A DNA stretch of 52,121 nt from Candidatus Omnitrophota bacterium. Lineage in GTDB: Bacteria; Omnitrophota; Gorgyraeia; Zapsychrales; Zapsychraceae. The number at the start of each line of letters is the position of its first letter. Position 1 is the first letter of the stretch. A model generated the notes under the pieces. The model saw nothing but the letters and a program-made list of their open reading frames with translations. It was not told the origin of the DNA and searched no databases. The stretch covers positions 1 through 52,121 of the forward strand of contig JAFGFL010000074.1 in NCBI GenBank assembly GCA_016931055.1. The letters run 5' to 3'. A program made the translations under genes and the position numbers. Below are positions 40,321 to 49,114 of the stretch, in pieces.

Positions 40321-41697
40321 ATGACAAAACTCTGGGGAAGCCGTTTCGAAGGCAAAACAGATAGCTTGGCGGACAAGTTCAGTTTCAGCATCACCTACGA
40401 TTACCGCCTGGCCAAGTATGACGTCATCGGCAGCATCGCCCATGCCCGGATGCTCGGCAAATGTAAAATCATCAGCCAAACAGATGCCAAGAAAATCGTA
40501 TACGGTCTAAAAAAGCTTGAGAAACAAATTGATAAAGGGACCTTTAAGTTTAACCAGAATGCTGAAGACGTTCATACAGATGTCCAATCGGCGTTAAAAA
40601 AACTTATCGGTAAAGCCGCTGACAAGCTGCATACGGCGCGGTCACGCAATGATTTAATCTTGCTGGACATGAAACTGTACTGCCTGGTTGAGCTGACGGC
40701 CATTATCAATGCCATTGCTCAATTGCAGAAGTCGATCCTGAAATTCGCAGAGAAAAACAAGGGTGTCATTATCCCGGCGTACACGCATCTCCAAAAGGCT
40801 CAGGTTGTCCTGCTGGCCCATCACATGCTCGCATACGTTGAGATGCTTGAGCGCGACAAAACGCGTTTATCGGATACCTTTGAACGGACAGATGCCATGC
40901 CGTTAGGAAGCTGCGCCTTATCCGGGACATCGTTGCCGATCGACCGTGACTATGTGGCTCGCGAACTGGGTTTCATTGCCGCAACACGCAACAGCATTGA
41001 CACGGTTAGCGACCGCGATTTTATCGTTGAAGGCCTTTCGAATCTTGCGGTCTTGGGAATGCATTTTTCACGGATCGCTGAAGATTTCATCGTTTGGGCT
41101 ACGAAGGAATTTAACTTTATCGACATCGACTGGTCCCTATGCACCGGATCATCCATTATGCCGCATAAAAAGAATCCCGATGTTTTGGAATTGATCCGCG
41201 GAGAAACCGCCGGGCTTTACAGCAATTTGAACGAGATGCTTGTTTTGCTTAAGGGTCTGCCGCTGACCTACAACCGTGACATGCAACTGGATAAACCGCC
41301 GCTTTTTCAATCGGTTGAAAAGGCCAAAGATATGATCGCTTTGTTAACAAAGTTATTTGCCAACCTTAAGGTCAACAAGGCCGTTTTACATCAGCGAATC
41401 AATGATGAATCGTTGTTTTCTGTCGACATTATGGAATATCTGATCAAAAAAGGGTTGTCGTACCGTGAGGCCCACGACATCATAGGAACAATGGTCAAAA
41501 AATGCACGGACAAGGGCATTAAAATAGCGGACTTGACGAAAGAACAGCTGAAAAGTCATTGTCCTAAATTTGAGTTGGACGTTAAAAAACTTTTGAATCC
41601 CGAAATGTCTGTTAGGATCAAACAGTCATCCGGCTCAACAAACCCGGCGTCCGTCCAAAAACAGATCGCAAAATGGAAGAAGCTGCTTCATGCATGA
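40321..41697 (+). CDS. argH: Argininosuccinate lyase ArgH
   Basis: The 458-residue fumarase-superfamily lyase has the signature GSSIMPHKKNPD (276-287, catalytic Ser on the mobile loop), TARSRND, YTHLQKAQVV (general acid/base His156) and the start KLWGSRFEGKTD. It releases arginine and fumarate. ATG 40321 is chosen, with GAGGGAA before it; an earlier in-frame codon lies inside argG. It overlaps lysA by eight bases, tying the arginine and lysine parts into one transcript. Confidence 0.96.
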   Translation: MTKLWGSRFEGKTDSLADKFSFSITYDYRLAKYDVIGSIAHARMLGKCKIISQTDAKKIVYGLKKLEKQIDKGTFKFNQNAEDVHTDVQSALKKLIGKAADKLHTARSRNDLILLDMKLYCLVELTAIINAIAQLQKSILKFAEKNKGVIIPAYTHLQKAQVVLLAHHMLAYVEMLERDKTRLSDTFERTDAMPLGSCALSGTSLPIDRDYVARELGFIAATRNSIDTVSDRDFIVEGLSNLAVLGMHFSRIAEDFIVWATKEFNFIDIDWSLCTGSSIMPHKKNPDVLELIRGETAGLYSNLNEMLVLLKGLPLTYNRDMQLDKPPLFQSVEKAKDMIALLTKLFANLKVNKAVLHQRINDESLFSVDIMEYLIKKGLSYREAHDIIGTMVKKCTDKGIKIADLTKEQLKSHCPKFELDVKKLLNPEMSVRIKQSSGSTNPASVQKQIAKWKKLLHA

Positions 41698-42943
41698 TTT
41701 TAAGTTTAAAAACGGGGAACTTTACTGTGAATCGGTGAAGGTTAGCACGATTGCCAAAAAGGCTGGCACGCCGTTTTATCTTTACAGCCACCATACATTA
41801 GTCGATCACTTCACGAAAATAAAAAAGGCTTTTGCAGGCGTCCGTCCGCTCATCTGCTTTGCCATGAAATCCAACGACAACATGGCTGTCTTGAAAACAT
41901 TGGTAAACCAAGGCGCTGGATTTGACATTGTATCGGTCGGTGAACTTAAAAAGGCCCTTATGGTCGGCGCCGACCCCCAAAAGATCGTATTTGCATCCGT
42001 CGGAAAGACAGAAGAAGAGATCAAAGACGCGATCAGGGCCAATATCCTTTTTTTCAATGTCGAGTCATTGCCCGAACTGGAGGAAATTAACCGCATCGCC
42101 GGAAGTCTTAAGAAGAAGCCGAAAGTCGCTTTGCGCATTAATCCGGATGTTGAGGCGGCGACTCACGCGAAAATCGCAACCGGCACGCTTAAAAACAAAT
42201 TTGGTATTGACTTGCGGACCTCCCGCCGGCTCATGAAGGCAAGGGCAACATTTCCGCATGTTCGATTCAGCGGAGTCCATGTCCATATCGGTTCACAAAT
42301 CATAACCAGCGCTCCGTTCATCAAAGCGGTCAAGCGCGCCATTGATTTTGTGGACATCTTGCGTAAAGATGGGGTCGATCTCGAATTTCTGGACATCGGC
42401 GGCGGACTTGGGATCATCTATAAAGATGAAAAGCCTCAGACAGCGCAGGATTTCGCCGATGCCATTTTACCGTACCTTAAAAAAACAGGGCTTAAAATCG
42501 TGATGGAGCCGGGACGTTTTATAGCCGGAAACGCGGGCATTTTTGTCACCAAGGCCCTTTACCTTAAAGACAACGGGGTTAGGAAATTCCTTATAGTTGA
42601 TGGGGGAATGAATGATTTGGTCCGTCCTTCAATGTACGGCGCCTATCATGAAATTGTTCCTTTGAAAAAGACAGGCACCAGAAAGGTAAAGATGGATGTG
42701 GTCGGGCCCATCTGCGAAAGCGGCGATTTTTTCGCGAAAGACCGGATGCTTCCTGTCTTGAAAAAGGGCGACCTGCTTGCCATCATGAGCGCCGGTGCTT
42801 ATGGGTATGTGATGTCCAGCAATTATAATGTCCGTGGACGCGTCCCGGAAGTCATGGTCAAAGGCAATAAGTACGCCGTTACAAAGCCAAGGGAGACTTT
42901 TAACGATCTAGTCCGCGGCGAAAAAATACCGAAGTTTATATAA
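41690..42943 (+). CDS. lysA: Diaminopimelate decarboxylase LysA
   Basis: The 417-residue PLP fold III enzyme makes lysine from meso-DAP. PLP lysine: Lys60 in CFAMKSNDN. Others: HVHIGSQI, DIGGGLGI, MEPGRFIAGNAGIFV, and the active-site CESGDFFAKDR. It ends with the YNVRGRVPEVMV segment. It is the first of five lysine/DAP genes. Confidence 0.95.
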   Translation: MHDFKFKNGELYCESVKVSTIAKKAGTPFYLYSHHTLVDHFTKIKKAFAGVRPLICFAMKSNDNMAVLKTLVNQGAGFDIVSVGELKKALMVGADPQKIVFASVGKTEEEIKDAIRANILFFNVESLPELEEINRIAGSLKKKPKVALRINPDVEAATHAKIATGTLKNKFGIDLRTSRRLMKARATFPHVRFSGVHVHIGSQIITSAPFIKAVKRAIDFVDILRKDGVDLEFLDIGGGLGIIYKDEKPQTAQDFADAILPYLKKTGLKIVMEPGRFIAGNAGIFVTKALYLKDNGVRKFLIVDGGMNDLVRPSMYGAYHEIVPLKKTGTRKVKMDVVGPICESGDFFAKDRMLPVLKKGDLLAIMSAGAYGYVMSSNYNVRGRVPEVMVKGNKYAVTKPRETFNDLVRGEKIPKFI

Positions 42944-43764
42944 TGAAGACGATACCGTTCACAAAAATGGCCGGGGCTGGCAATGGTTTTATAATCATTG
43001 AAGCCCGCAAAGGACTCGACTTAAAGAAACTGGCGATTGCGGCCTGTGACCGCACCAACGGAATCGGTGCCGACGGTTTATTAGTGCTGGATAAATCCAA
43101 AAAGGCAGATTACCGAATGCGCATTCTTAATGCCGACAGTTCGGAAGCCGAGATGTGCGGCAACGGCGCCCGATGTTTGGCTGCCTATATCGTCCGTAAC
43201 AAAACGCCAAAGAAACAATGCTTCTCCATTGAGACTTTGGCCGGCCTCGTCCTGGGCGAAGCCAAGGGGGAAGAGGCCAAAGTGCGTTTAAGTCCTCCTA
43301 AAGATTATCGCGCAAACATTCCTATTATGGTGGCCGGGAGGAAGATCACGGCCAGTTACATAGACACCGGCGTTCCGCATACCGTTGTTTATGTTGATCA
43401 TCTGAAAGTCATCGATGTCGCGAAGATCGGAAGGTTGATCCGTAATCACACAAAATTCAAGCCGCGTGGGACAAATGTGAATTTCGTTGAGCAGGCAAAC
43501 GAAAATTTGGTCTGCGTCAGAACCTACGAACGAGGCGTCGAAGATGAAACCAAGGCCTGCGGTACGGGAAGCGTCGCTTCAGCGATCATAACGTATCTTA
43601 AGGCAAATCCGGATATCAAGAACAAGTCAAAGGCAAAAATGAACGTCCGCACTGCCGGAGGCGAAATATTGGAAATAACGTTTGATCTTACGAAGGGTAA
43701 GGTTTTAAACGTCTGGTTAAAGGGAAGCGCTCATTTTATAGCGAAGGGAGTGTATTATGTTTAA
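42943..43764 (+). CDS. dapF: Diaminopimelate epimerase DapF
   Basis: The 273-residue cofactor-free racemase uses two cysteines: Cys72 in AEMCGNGARC and Cys206 in TKACGTGSVAS. GAGNGFIII replaces the usual GxGNDF: the aspartate common after Asn is Gly here. NGIGADGLLVL and NPHxV-like VPHTVVYV are present. It converts LL-DAP from DapL to meso-DAP. The ATG overlaps the lysA stop by one base. Confidence 0.94.
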   Translation: MKTIPFTKMAGAGNGFIIIEARKGLDLKKLAIAACDRTNGIGADGLLVLDKSKKADYRMRILNADSSEAEMCGNGARCLAAYIVRNKTPKKQCFSIETLAGLVLGEAKGEEAKVRLSPPKDYRANIPIMVAGRKITASYIDTGVPHTVVYVDHLKVIDVAKIGRLIRNHTKFKPRGTNVNFVEQANENLVCVRTYERGVEDETKACGTGSVASAIITYLKANPDIKNKSKAKMNVRTAGGEILEITFDLTKGKVLNVWLKGSAHFIAKGVYYV

Positions 43765-44647
43765 GGGGGCCATTGTTGCCATCGTGACACCATTTAAGAA
43801 CAACGCGGTGGATGAAGACAAGCTGCGTAAGCTCATCGAATTCCAAATTGAAAACGGGATCAACGGTATCGTTCCGTGCGGGACCACCGGAGAGTCCCCG
43901 ACCCTCGATAATGATGAACATATCCGCGTTATCGAAATATGTGTGGAAACAGCCAGGAAAAGAGTCCCGATCATTGCCGGAACAGGATCCAATTCCACGG
44001 CCGAGGCCATTGTCTTGACTCGCCACGCCGCTGACATTGGCGCCGACGGGGCCCTGCTTGTAACGCCGTATTATAACAAGCCGACGCAAAAAGGCCTTTA
44101 CCTTCACTTCAAAGCCGTCGCGGACAGCTGTGATATCCCGATCATCCTTTATAACATCGAAGGAAGGACCGCCAGGAATATTGAAACGCCGACCGTTGCT
44201 AAACTGGCCCGGGATTGCGCCAATATTATCGGTGTCAAAGAAGCCTCCGGTTCTCTTGAACAGGCCAAAGCCGTCCTTAAAGCCTGCGGTAGGAACTTTG
44301 TCCTCTTGTCAGGCGATGACGCCTTAACGCTGCCGATGATGGAATTTGGCGGTGCCGGGGTCATTTCCGTGGTCGCCAACATTGTTCCAGCCGACGTTGT
44401 TGAGATGATCAACTCCTTCAATAAAGGCAATAAGGCAAAGGCCAAACAGATCGAAGCGAAACTCGCGCCTCTCGTTAAATCGTTGTTTATTGAGACCAAT
44501 CCGATCCCAGTTAAAACAGCCATGAGCCTGCTGGAGATGTGTACCGCTGAATTGAGATTGCCTCTTTGCGAGATGGACGATGAAAACCTAGAGAAATTAA
44601 AAGTTGCTATGAGCAATTATGGCTTGCTGAAAGGACAACCGGCATGA
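43757..44647 (+). CDS. dapA: 4-hydroxy-tetrahydrodipicolinate synthase DapA
   Basis: The 296-residue TIM-barrel aldolase has the Schiff-base lysine Lys161 in GVKEASGSLEQ, Tyr132 in ILYNIEGRT (usually YNVPGRT; the proline is Glu here), GTTGESPTL and VTPYYNKPTQKGL. It condenses pyruvate with aspartate semialdehyde. The P-to-E change in the YNxPGRT loop is unusual but lies next to, not in, the catalytic residues. It overlaps dapF by eight bases. Confidence 0.94.
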   Translation: MFKGAIVAIVTPFKNNAVDEDKLRKLIEFQIENGINGIVPCGTTGESPTLDNDEHIRVIEICVETARKRVPIIAGTGSNSTAEAIVLTRHAADIGADGALLVTPYYNKPTQKGLYLHFKAVADSCDIPIILYNIEGRTARNIETPTVAKLARDCANIIGVKEASGSLEQAKAVLKACGRNFVLLSGDDALTLPMMEFGGAGVISVVANIVPADVVEMINSFNKGNKAKAKQIEAKLAPLVKSLFIETNPIPVKTAMSLLEMCTAELRLPLCEMDDENLEKLKVAMSNYGLLKGQPA

Positions 44648-45363
44648 TCAAATTAGCTGTCAGCGGCTGTCAGGGGCGGATGGGACAGGGCATTGTGCGC
44701 CTGGCCCTTAAAGATAAAGCCTTTTCCCTTTCGGCGCTTTTGGAACTCAAAGACCACCCTCACGTTGGAAAATCCGCGCATAAATTGACAATCAGCGCGG
44801 ATAATGCGGCTCTTAAAGGCTGTGATGTCTTAATCGAATTTACGACCCCCTCTGCAACCATTGAAAACCTCCAAGCTTGCCTGGATAACAGCATTAAGAT
44901 GGTCATCGGGACAACCGGGCTTCAGCCGGAGCAAATCGAAAAAATCAAAAGCGCGGCTGAACATATCCCGATCGTTTTCGCTTCCAACATGTCCGTTGGC
45001 GTCAATATTCTGTTTAAACTGACGCAAATCACCGCGGAAAAGACGGGGACATCTTACACGATCAATATTTCCGAAGCGCATCATGTCCACAAGAAGGATG
45101 CTCCTTCGGGCACGGCAAAATCGCTTGCTCAAATCGCGGAAAAAGCTTCGGGGACAAAAGTCGAAAACATCGAATCGATCCGTGAAGGCGAAATCATCGG
45201 GGACCACACCGTTGTCTTTGAGAGCGGGGAGGATGTTATTACCGTCTCCCATCACGCCAAGAACCGGGACATTTTCGCCAAAGGAGCTCTGGCCGCCGCC
45301 AAATTCCTTGACGGCAAAAGCAAGGGATTATTCAACATGCAAGACGTTCTAGGACTCAAATAG
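44644..45363 (+). CDS. dapB: 4-hydroxy-tetrahydrodipicolinate reductase DapB
   Basis: The 239-residue NAD(P)H reductase has the start AVSGCQGRMGQGI, IEFTTPSA, VIGTTGL, NMSVGVN, and the catalytic SEAHHVHKKDAPSGTA. It makes tetrahydrodipicolinate. ATGA overlap with dapA. Slightly shorter than E. coli DapB (273), as in several thermophile and anaerobe enzymes. Confidence 0.95.
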   Translation: MIKLAVSGCQGRMGQGIVRLALKDKAFSLSALLELKDHPHVGKSAHKLTISADNAALKGCDVLIEFTTPSATIENLQACLDNSIKMVIGTTGLQPEQIEKIKSAAEHIPIVFASNMSVGVNILFKLTQITAEKTGTSYTINISEAHHVHKKDAPSGTAKSLAQIAEKASGTKVENIESIREGEIIGDHTVVFESGEDVITVSHHAKNRDIFAKGALAAAKFLDGKSKGLFNMQDVLGLK

Positions 45364-45393
45364 TATCAGCATCATAGAAAGGATTTTGCCTCC

Positions 45394-46560
45394 ATGCCCA
45401 TCAACATCGAATTCTCTGACCGACTCAAAAATTTACCGCCCTATTTATTTGTCGAAATCGACAAAGCCAAAAGAGAAGCTGTCGCCCAAGGACGCGATAT
45501 CATTAATCTGGGCATCGGAGACCCTGATCATCCAACCCCTGCCCACATTATCGAAGCGATGAAAATAGCCGTCTCAGACGGCGCTAATCATCATTACGCG
45601 TTTGACGCCGGTTTGCCGGAATTGCGGCAGGAGATTGCCTTATGGTTCCAAAACAGATTTAACGTGGGACTTGACGCAAACACCGAGATCTATCCTTTAA
45701 TCGGGTCGAAAGAGGGGCTTGCCCATCTGCCGCTCGGTATCATTAATCCTAAGGACAAGGTCCTTTTAACCAACCCGGCTTACCCGGCTTACCGCCCGTC
45801 GATTGAATTCGCCGGAGGGAGGATCATTCATCTGCCGTTGAAAGCCAGCAACGGATTCCTGCCCGATTTAAAAAAGGTTGCGGAATCTAAAGATCCCAAA
45901 GCCATCATCATTAATTATCCCAATAATCCCACGGCGGCAACCGCGCCTAAAGAATTCTACGTTGTACTGGTTGCCTTGGCCCGTGAAAAGGGACTGATCA
46001 TCATATCCGACATGGCTTATTCGGAGGTCTATTTTGACGGAGAAAAGCCTCTAAGCATTTTTGAGATCGAAGGGGCAAAAGATGTCGCCATCGAGTTTCA
46101 CTCGTTTTCTAAGACATATTATATGACCGGCTGGCGTATTGGCTGGGCTTGCGGCAATCCGAAACTGATCGCAGCTTTAGCTCAAGTCAAGACCAATTTC
46201 GATTCGGGCATTTTCCAGGCTATTCAGGTTGCCGGCATCGCGGCTCTTAAAAGCGACCCTTTGGTTGCTGAGGACATGCGCAGTCTCTACCAGGATCGCC
46301 GTGACTATTTGATCAACGGCCTGCGCGCTCTCGGGTGGAAAATCCCGCCGCCCAAAGCCACGTACTACGTCTGGGCTAAAATTCCTAAAGGCTTTTCAAG
46401 TTCCATGGAAACGGCAAAAACTTTTCTTGAAAAAGCGGATATCGTTGTAACTCCGGGCAACGGATTCGGCGAGCAGGGAGAAGGTTACATCCGAATGACC
46501 CTTACGGTACCCAAAGACCGCATTAATGAAGCGGTTAGCCGCCTGCAAAAAATCTTATAA
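45394..46560 (+). CDS. dapL: LL-diaminopimelate aminotransferase DapL
   Basis: The 388-residue class I PLP enzyme converts tetrahydrodipicolinate directly to LL-DAP using glutamate. It starts SDRLKNLPPYLFVEIDKAKR, has INLGIGDPDHPTP, NYPNNPTAATA, SDMAYSEVYFDG and the PLP lysine in SFSKTYYMTGWRIGW, all like DapL of the bacterial DapL2 type. Its place after dapB, with no dapC, dapD or dapE in the array, supports the one-step transaminase route. AAAGGA lies before the ATG. Confidence 0.92.
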   Translation: MPINIEFSDRLKNLPPYLFVEIDKAKREAVAQGRDIINLGIGDPDHPTPAHIIEAMKIAVSDGANHHYAFDAGLPELRQEIALWFQNRFNVGLDANTEIYPLIGSKEGLAHLPLGIINPKDKVLLTNPAYPAYRPSIEFAGGRIIHLPLKASNGFLPDLKKVAESKDPKAIIINYPNNPTAATAPKEFYVVLVALAREKGLIIISDMAYSEVYFDGEKPLSIFEIEGAKDVAIEFHSFSKTYYMTGWRIGWACGNPKLIAALAQVKTNFDSGIFQAIQVAGIAALKSDPLVAEDMRSLYQDRRDYLINGLRALGWKIPPPKATYYVWAKIPKGFSSSMETAKTFLEKADIVVTPGNGFGEQGEGYIRMTLTVPKDRINEAVSRLQKIL

Positions 46561-46594
46561 TGGCGTCTTGTTGCGAAACAGGATCAAAAAGACC

Positions 46595-47029
46595 ATGCCT
46601 ATTGTCTATTTGGGAATCGGATCTAATTTAGGCGACCGACAAAAAAACATCAATGACGCTATTACATCCCTAAAGAAAAACCATATCCGCATCTTAAAAT
46701 GTTCAACGATCATCGAAACAGAACCCGTAGGCAGCCCGTCAGGCCAGGGAAAGTTTCTTAACGGCGTTTTAAAAATCCGGACCTGGCTTTCCCCCCATGA
46801 ATTATTGTACCTTCTGAAACGCCTTGAGCGCAGACTCGGGCGGACGAAAACAGCGCCAAACGGTCCTCGCATTATTGATCTTGATATTCTACTTTATGAC
46901 CACCTGAAACTGCAAACCCCTCAACTCACCCTTCCGCACCCGCTCATGTTTCAGCGGGATTTTGTCATGAGGCCTTTAAATGAAATCGAACCGCAACTGA
47001 CAAAGGAATCGTGCCATGCGTGTTGTTAG
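46595..47029 (+). CDS. folK: 2-amino-4-hydroxy-6-hydroxymethyldihydropteridine pyrophosphokinase FolK
   Basis: The 144-residue enzyme activates hydroxymethyl-dihydropterin with ATP. It has YLGIGSNLGDRQKNI, TEPVGSPSGQGKFLNGV, and the ATP-site GPRIIDLDILLYD, then LPHPLMFQRDFVMRPLNEI. ATG 46595 is chosen with AGGA upstream; the frame also runs back into dapL but that part is not FolK. It overlaps panC by 14 bp. The other pterin genes are 21 kb away (23814-25499). Confidence 0.93.
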   Translation: MPIVYLGIGSNLGDRQKNINDAITSLKKNHIRILKCSTIIETEPVGSPSGQGKFLNGVLKIRTWLSPHELLYLLKRLERRLGRTKTAPNGPRIIDLDILLYDHLKLQTPQLTLPHPLMFQRDFVMRPLNEIEPQLTKESCHACC

Positions 47030-47861
47030 AACCATTGGGTCCTTGCGTCAAGAAATAAAAAAAATAAAGAGCCGGGAGAAAACCATCGGTTTTGTTCCAA
47101 CCATGGGCGCCCTGCATGAAGGGCATCTTTCGCTTATTCGCAAAGCCCGTCGGGAGAATGATGTTGTTATGGTCAGCGTCTTCGTAAACCCGAAACAATT
47201 CGGGCCCAAGGAGGATTTTCAGGCATATCCCCGCCCGGAGAAAAAAGATATTTTATTGGCAAAAGACGAAAAGGTTGATATAATATTTCATCCGTCGGAA
47301 AAAGAAATGTACCCGACTGGCTTTTTGACAAGCATCTCTGTTGAAGGCATTACCGGCATTTTATGCGGCGCATCCAGGCCCGGACATTTCCGGGGAGTCA
47401 CAACCGTTGTTGGAAAGCTCTTAAACCTGATCGAGCCGGACATCCTGTATTTGGGGCAGAAAGACGCGCAGCAGGCAATCGTGATTAAACGCATGGTTGC
47501 GGATCTGAATTTGCCGGTTACCGTAAAGATTTGCCCAACCATACGGGACGATGATGGACTTGCGTTAAGTTCACGCAACCAATATTTAACACCGGATCAG
47601 CAGCAAGAGGCGCCGATCCTTTTTAGGGCTTTAAAAATCGGAAAGAAAAACATCTTAAACGGTGAGCGCAATGCAGCAAAAATTGTCGACTGTATACGGA
47701 AAACGATCACGAAGCATAGTAAGGGGAAGGTTGATTATATTGTGTGCGTAAATGCGGACACCCTGGCGCCGGTAGAATGGATCAAAGGCAGAATCATGCT
47801 GGCTCTTGCCGTAAAATTTGGACAAACCAGGCTTATTGATAATATTGTTGTTCGAGCATAA
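47016..47861 (+). CDS. panC: Pantothenate synthetase PanC
   Basis: The 281-residue nucleotidyltransferase-fold ligase joins pantoate and beta-alanine. Motifs: GFVPTMGALHEGHLSLI (HxGH, ATP), VFVNPKQFGPKEDFQAYPR, RPGHFRGVTTVVGKL, LGQKDAQQ and LALSSRNQYL. Full length. panB and panD are not in the window. It overlaps the nadX start by one base (TAATG). Confidence 0.95.
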   Translation: MRVVRTIGSLRQEIKKIKSREKTIGFVPTMGALHEGHLSLIRKARRENDVVMVSVFVNPKQFGPKEDFQAYPRPEKKDILLAKDEKVDIIFHPSEKEMYPTGFLTSISVEGITGILCGASRPGHFRGVTTVVGKLLNLIEPDILYLGQKDAQQAIVIKRMVADLNLPVTVKICPTIRDDDGLALSSRNQYLTPDQQQEAPILFRALKIGKKNILNGERNAAKIVDCIRKTITKHSKGKVDYIVCVNADTLAPVEWIKGRIMLALAVKFGQTRLIDNIVVRA

Positions 47862-48688
47862 TGAAGCCAAAAACAGACTGTGTGAAGATCGGCATCTTGG
47901 GTTGTGGCGCCATTGGAGCACGCGTAGCTAAAAGTGTTAAGGAAGACTTAACAAGAGATTGCCAATTGACCGGCCTTTATGATATTGACCTAAAAAAGGC
48001 TGAACGGATTTCGAAAAGCCTTTTGTTGGACAACGTTGTCAAAAAGACAATCCCAGATTTGATCAAAAGCTGCGATTGTATGGTTGAAGCCGTAAACGCA
48101 AAAAGTATTCGTCCCATTATCCGCCAAGCCCTGCAGGCGAGAAAAAGTGTGCTTTCCATGAGTGTTGGAAAACTTCTTAATGCTTCTGACCTTTTTCAAT
48201 TAGCCAGAAAAAATAAATGTCATCTCCTATTACCCTCCGGCGCTATAGCGGGAATTGATGCCATCAAGGCTGCTAGCCTCGTTGGAATCGATACCATCAC
48301 CCTCACAACGCGAAAACCGCCCAGCGGATTCATCGATGACCCTTATTTAAGGGAAAAGGGCATTCATCTTTCAGAGATTACCAAAGAAACCGTGATTTTT
48401 GAAGGAAATGTGACGACGGCCGTTAAAGCCTTTCCCAGAAACATCAATGTTGCCGCCACTCTGGCCTTAGCCTCTCAATGCCGCGAGAAGATCCTTGTCC
48501 GAGTTATTGTTTCACCGAAATGCACCACCAATTCGCATACCATTGAACTGAAAGGGAAGTTCGGGCATATTTTGACGCAGACAGATAATTTTGTTTGTCC
48601 GGATAATCCCAAAACAAGTTATCTCGCTGTTCTGTCTGGGATCCAAACGTTGAAGCAGTATTGCTCTGGCGTTTTTATCGGAACTTAA
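47861..48688 (+). CDS. nadX: L-aspartate dehydrogenase NadX
   Basis: The 275-residue NAD(P)-dependent enzyme oxidises aspartate to iminoaspartate, replacing the FAD oxidase NadB. Motifs: KIGILGCGAIGARVAKS (Rossmann), VEAVNAKSIRP (VEAA-type), LLPSGAIAGIDAIKAA, TTRKPPSGF, and FEGNVTTAVKAFPRNINVAATLALAS, highly typical of NadX. Iminoaspartate would be used by NadA (6434-7465), and the use of NAD(P) instead of O2 or fumarate suits an anaerobe. Confidence 0.92.
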   Translation: MKPKTDCVKIGILGCGAIGARVAKSVKEDLTRDCQLTGLYDIDLKKAERISKSLLLDNVVKKTIPDLIKSCDCMVEAVNAKSIRPIIRQALQARKSVLSMSVGKLLNASDLFQLARKNKCHLLLPSGAIAGIDAIKAASLVGIDTITLTTRKPPSGFIDDPYLREKGIHLSEITKETVIFEGNVTTAVKAFPRNINVAATLALASQCREKILVRVIVSPKCTTNSHTIELKGKFGHILTQTDNFVCPDNPKTSYLAVLSGIQTLKQYCSGVFIGT

Positions 48689-48712
48689 ATACATTGGAAA
48701 GGAGGTGAATAC

Positions 48713-48985
48713 ATGGCCGCAAAGAAAGTTGCAAAAGTAGGTATTAAAAAACAAAAAGGATACCTCTATTTTGTCGATAAGAAAGGTGACATTTCTTGTG
48801 CAAAAATGGCTCGCGGCAACAAAAAGGGCGGATCGCCTAAGAAGGTTGCCAAAGTCGGAGTAAAGAAAGTCGCTGGATACCTGTACTTCATTGACAAGAA
48901 GGGGGACATTTCCTGCGCAAAGATGGTCCGCGGGGGAAAGAAGAAAAAGAAAGCTACAAAGAGGAGAGCCAAAAAGAGAAAATAG
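48713..48985 (+). CDS. 90-residue Lys-rich protein with two tandem YLYF-DKKGDISCAKM repeats
   Basis: The protein consists of two 35-residue repeats at 4-38 and 43-77, 29 of 35 residues identical, plus a basic tail (KKKKKATKRRAKKRK). Each repeat has KKVAKVG, then GYLYF(V/I)DKKGDISCAKM, with one cysteine. No signal peptide or membrane helix. Translation signals are very strong (AAAGGAGGTG six bases before the ATG), and a perfect 17-bp terminator follows, so it is probably abundant. Of the 29 codons for identical residues, 16 differ only synonymously, so both repeats have been kept by selection since an old duplication. The basic tail suggests nucleic-acid binding; that is inference. I do not recognise a named family. 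It lies 24 bp after nadX. Confidence 0.75.
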   Translation: MAAKKVAKVGIKKQKGYLYFVDKKGDISCAKMARGNKKGGSPKKVAKVGVKKVAGYLYFIDKKGDISCAKMVRGGKKKKKATKRRAKKRK

Positions 48986-49004
48986 GTTGGTTTTCTAAAG
49001 GTTA

Positions 49005-49042
49005 AAAATGGCCTCTGCACATACTTGTGCAGAGGCCATTTT
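49005..49042 (+). terminator. Strong terminator after the repeat protein
   Basis: AAAATGGCCTCTGCACA, TACT loop, TGTGCAGAGGCCATTTT: a perfect 17-bp stem ending in a T-run (TTTTCT). The A-rich 5' side also allows function in the reverse direction. It closes the 15-kb arg-lys-nadX array. Confidence 0.85.
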
Positions 49043-49114
49043 CTGCATTGCGAGGTATTTTTCCCCTTTATTGTATAAAGACACTAAAATCATTTGGCTG
49101 AATTTTCTTGTATA

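Noticed and set aside
40260-40350. Near-repeat of AAACTyTGGGGAA...GCCGTTTC across the argG end and the argH start
   Set aside because: ArgG commonly ends KLWG-like and ArgH commonly starts KLWGxRF; the likeness follows from independent protein conservation.
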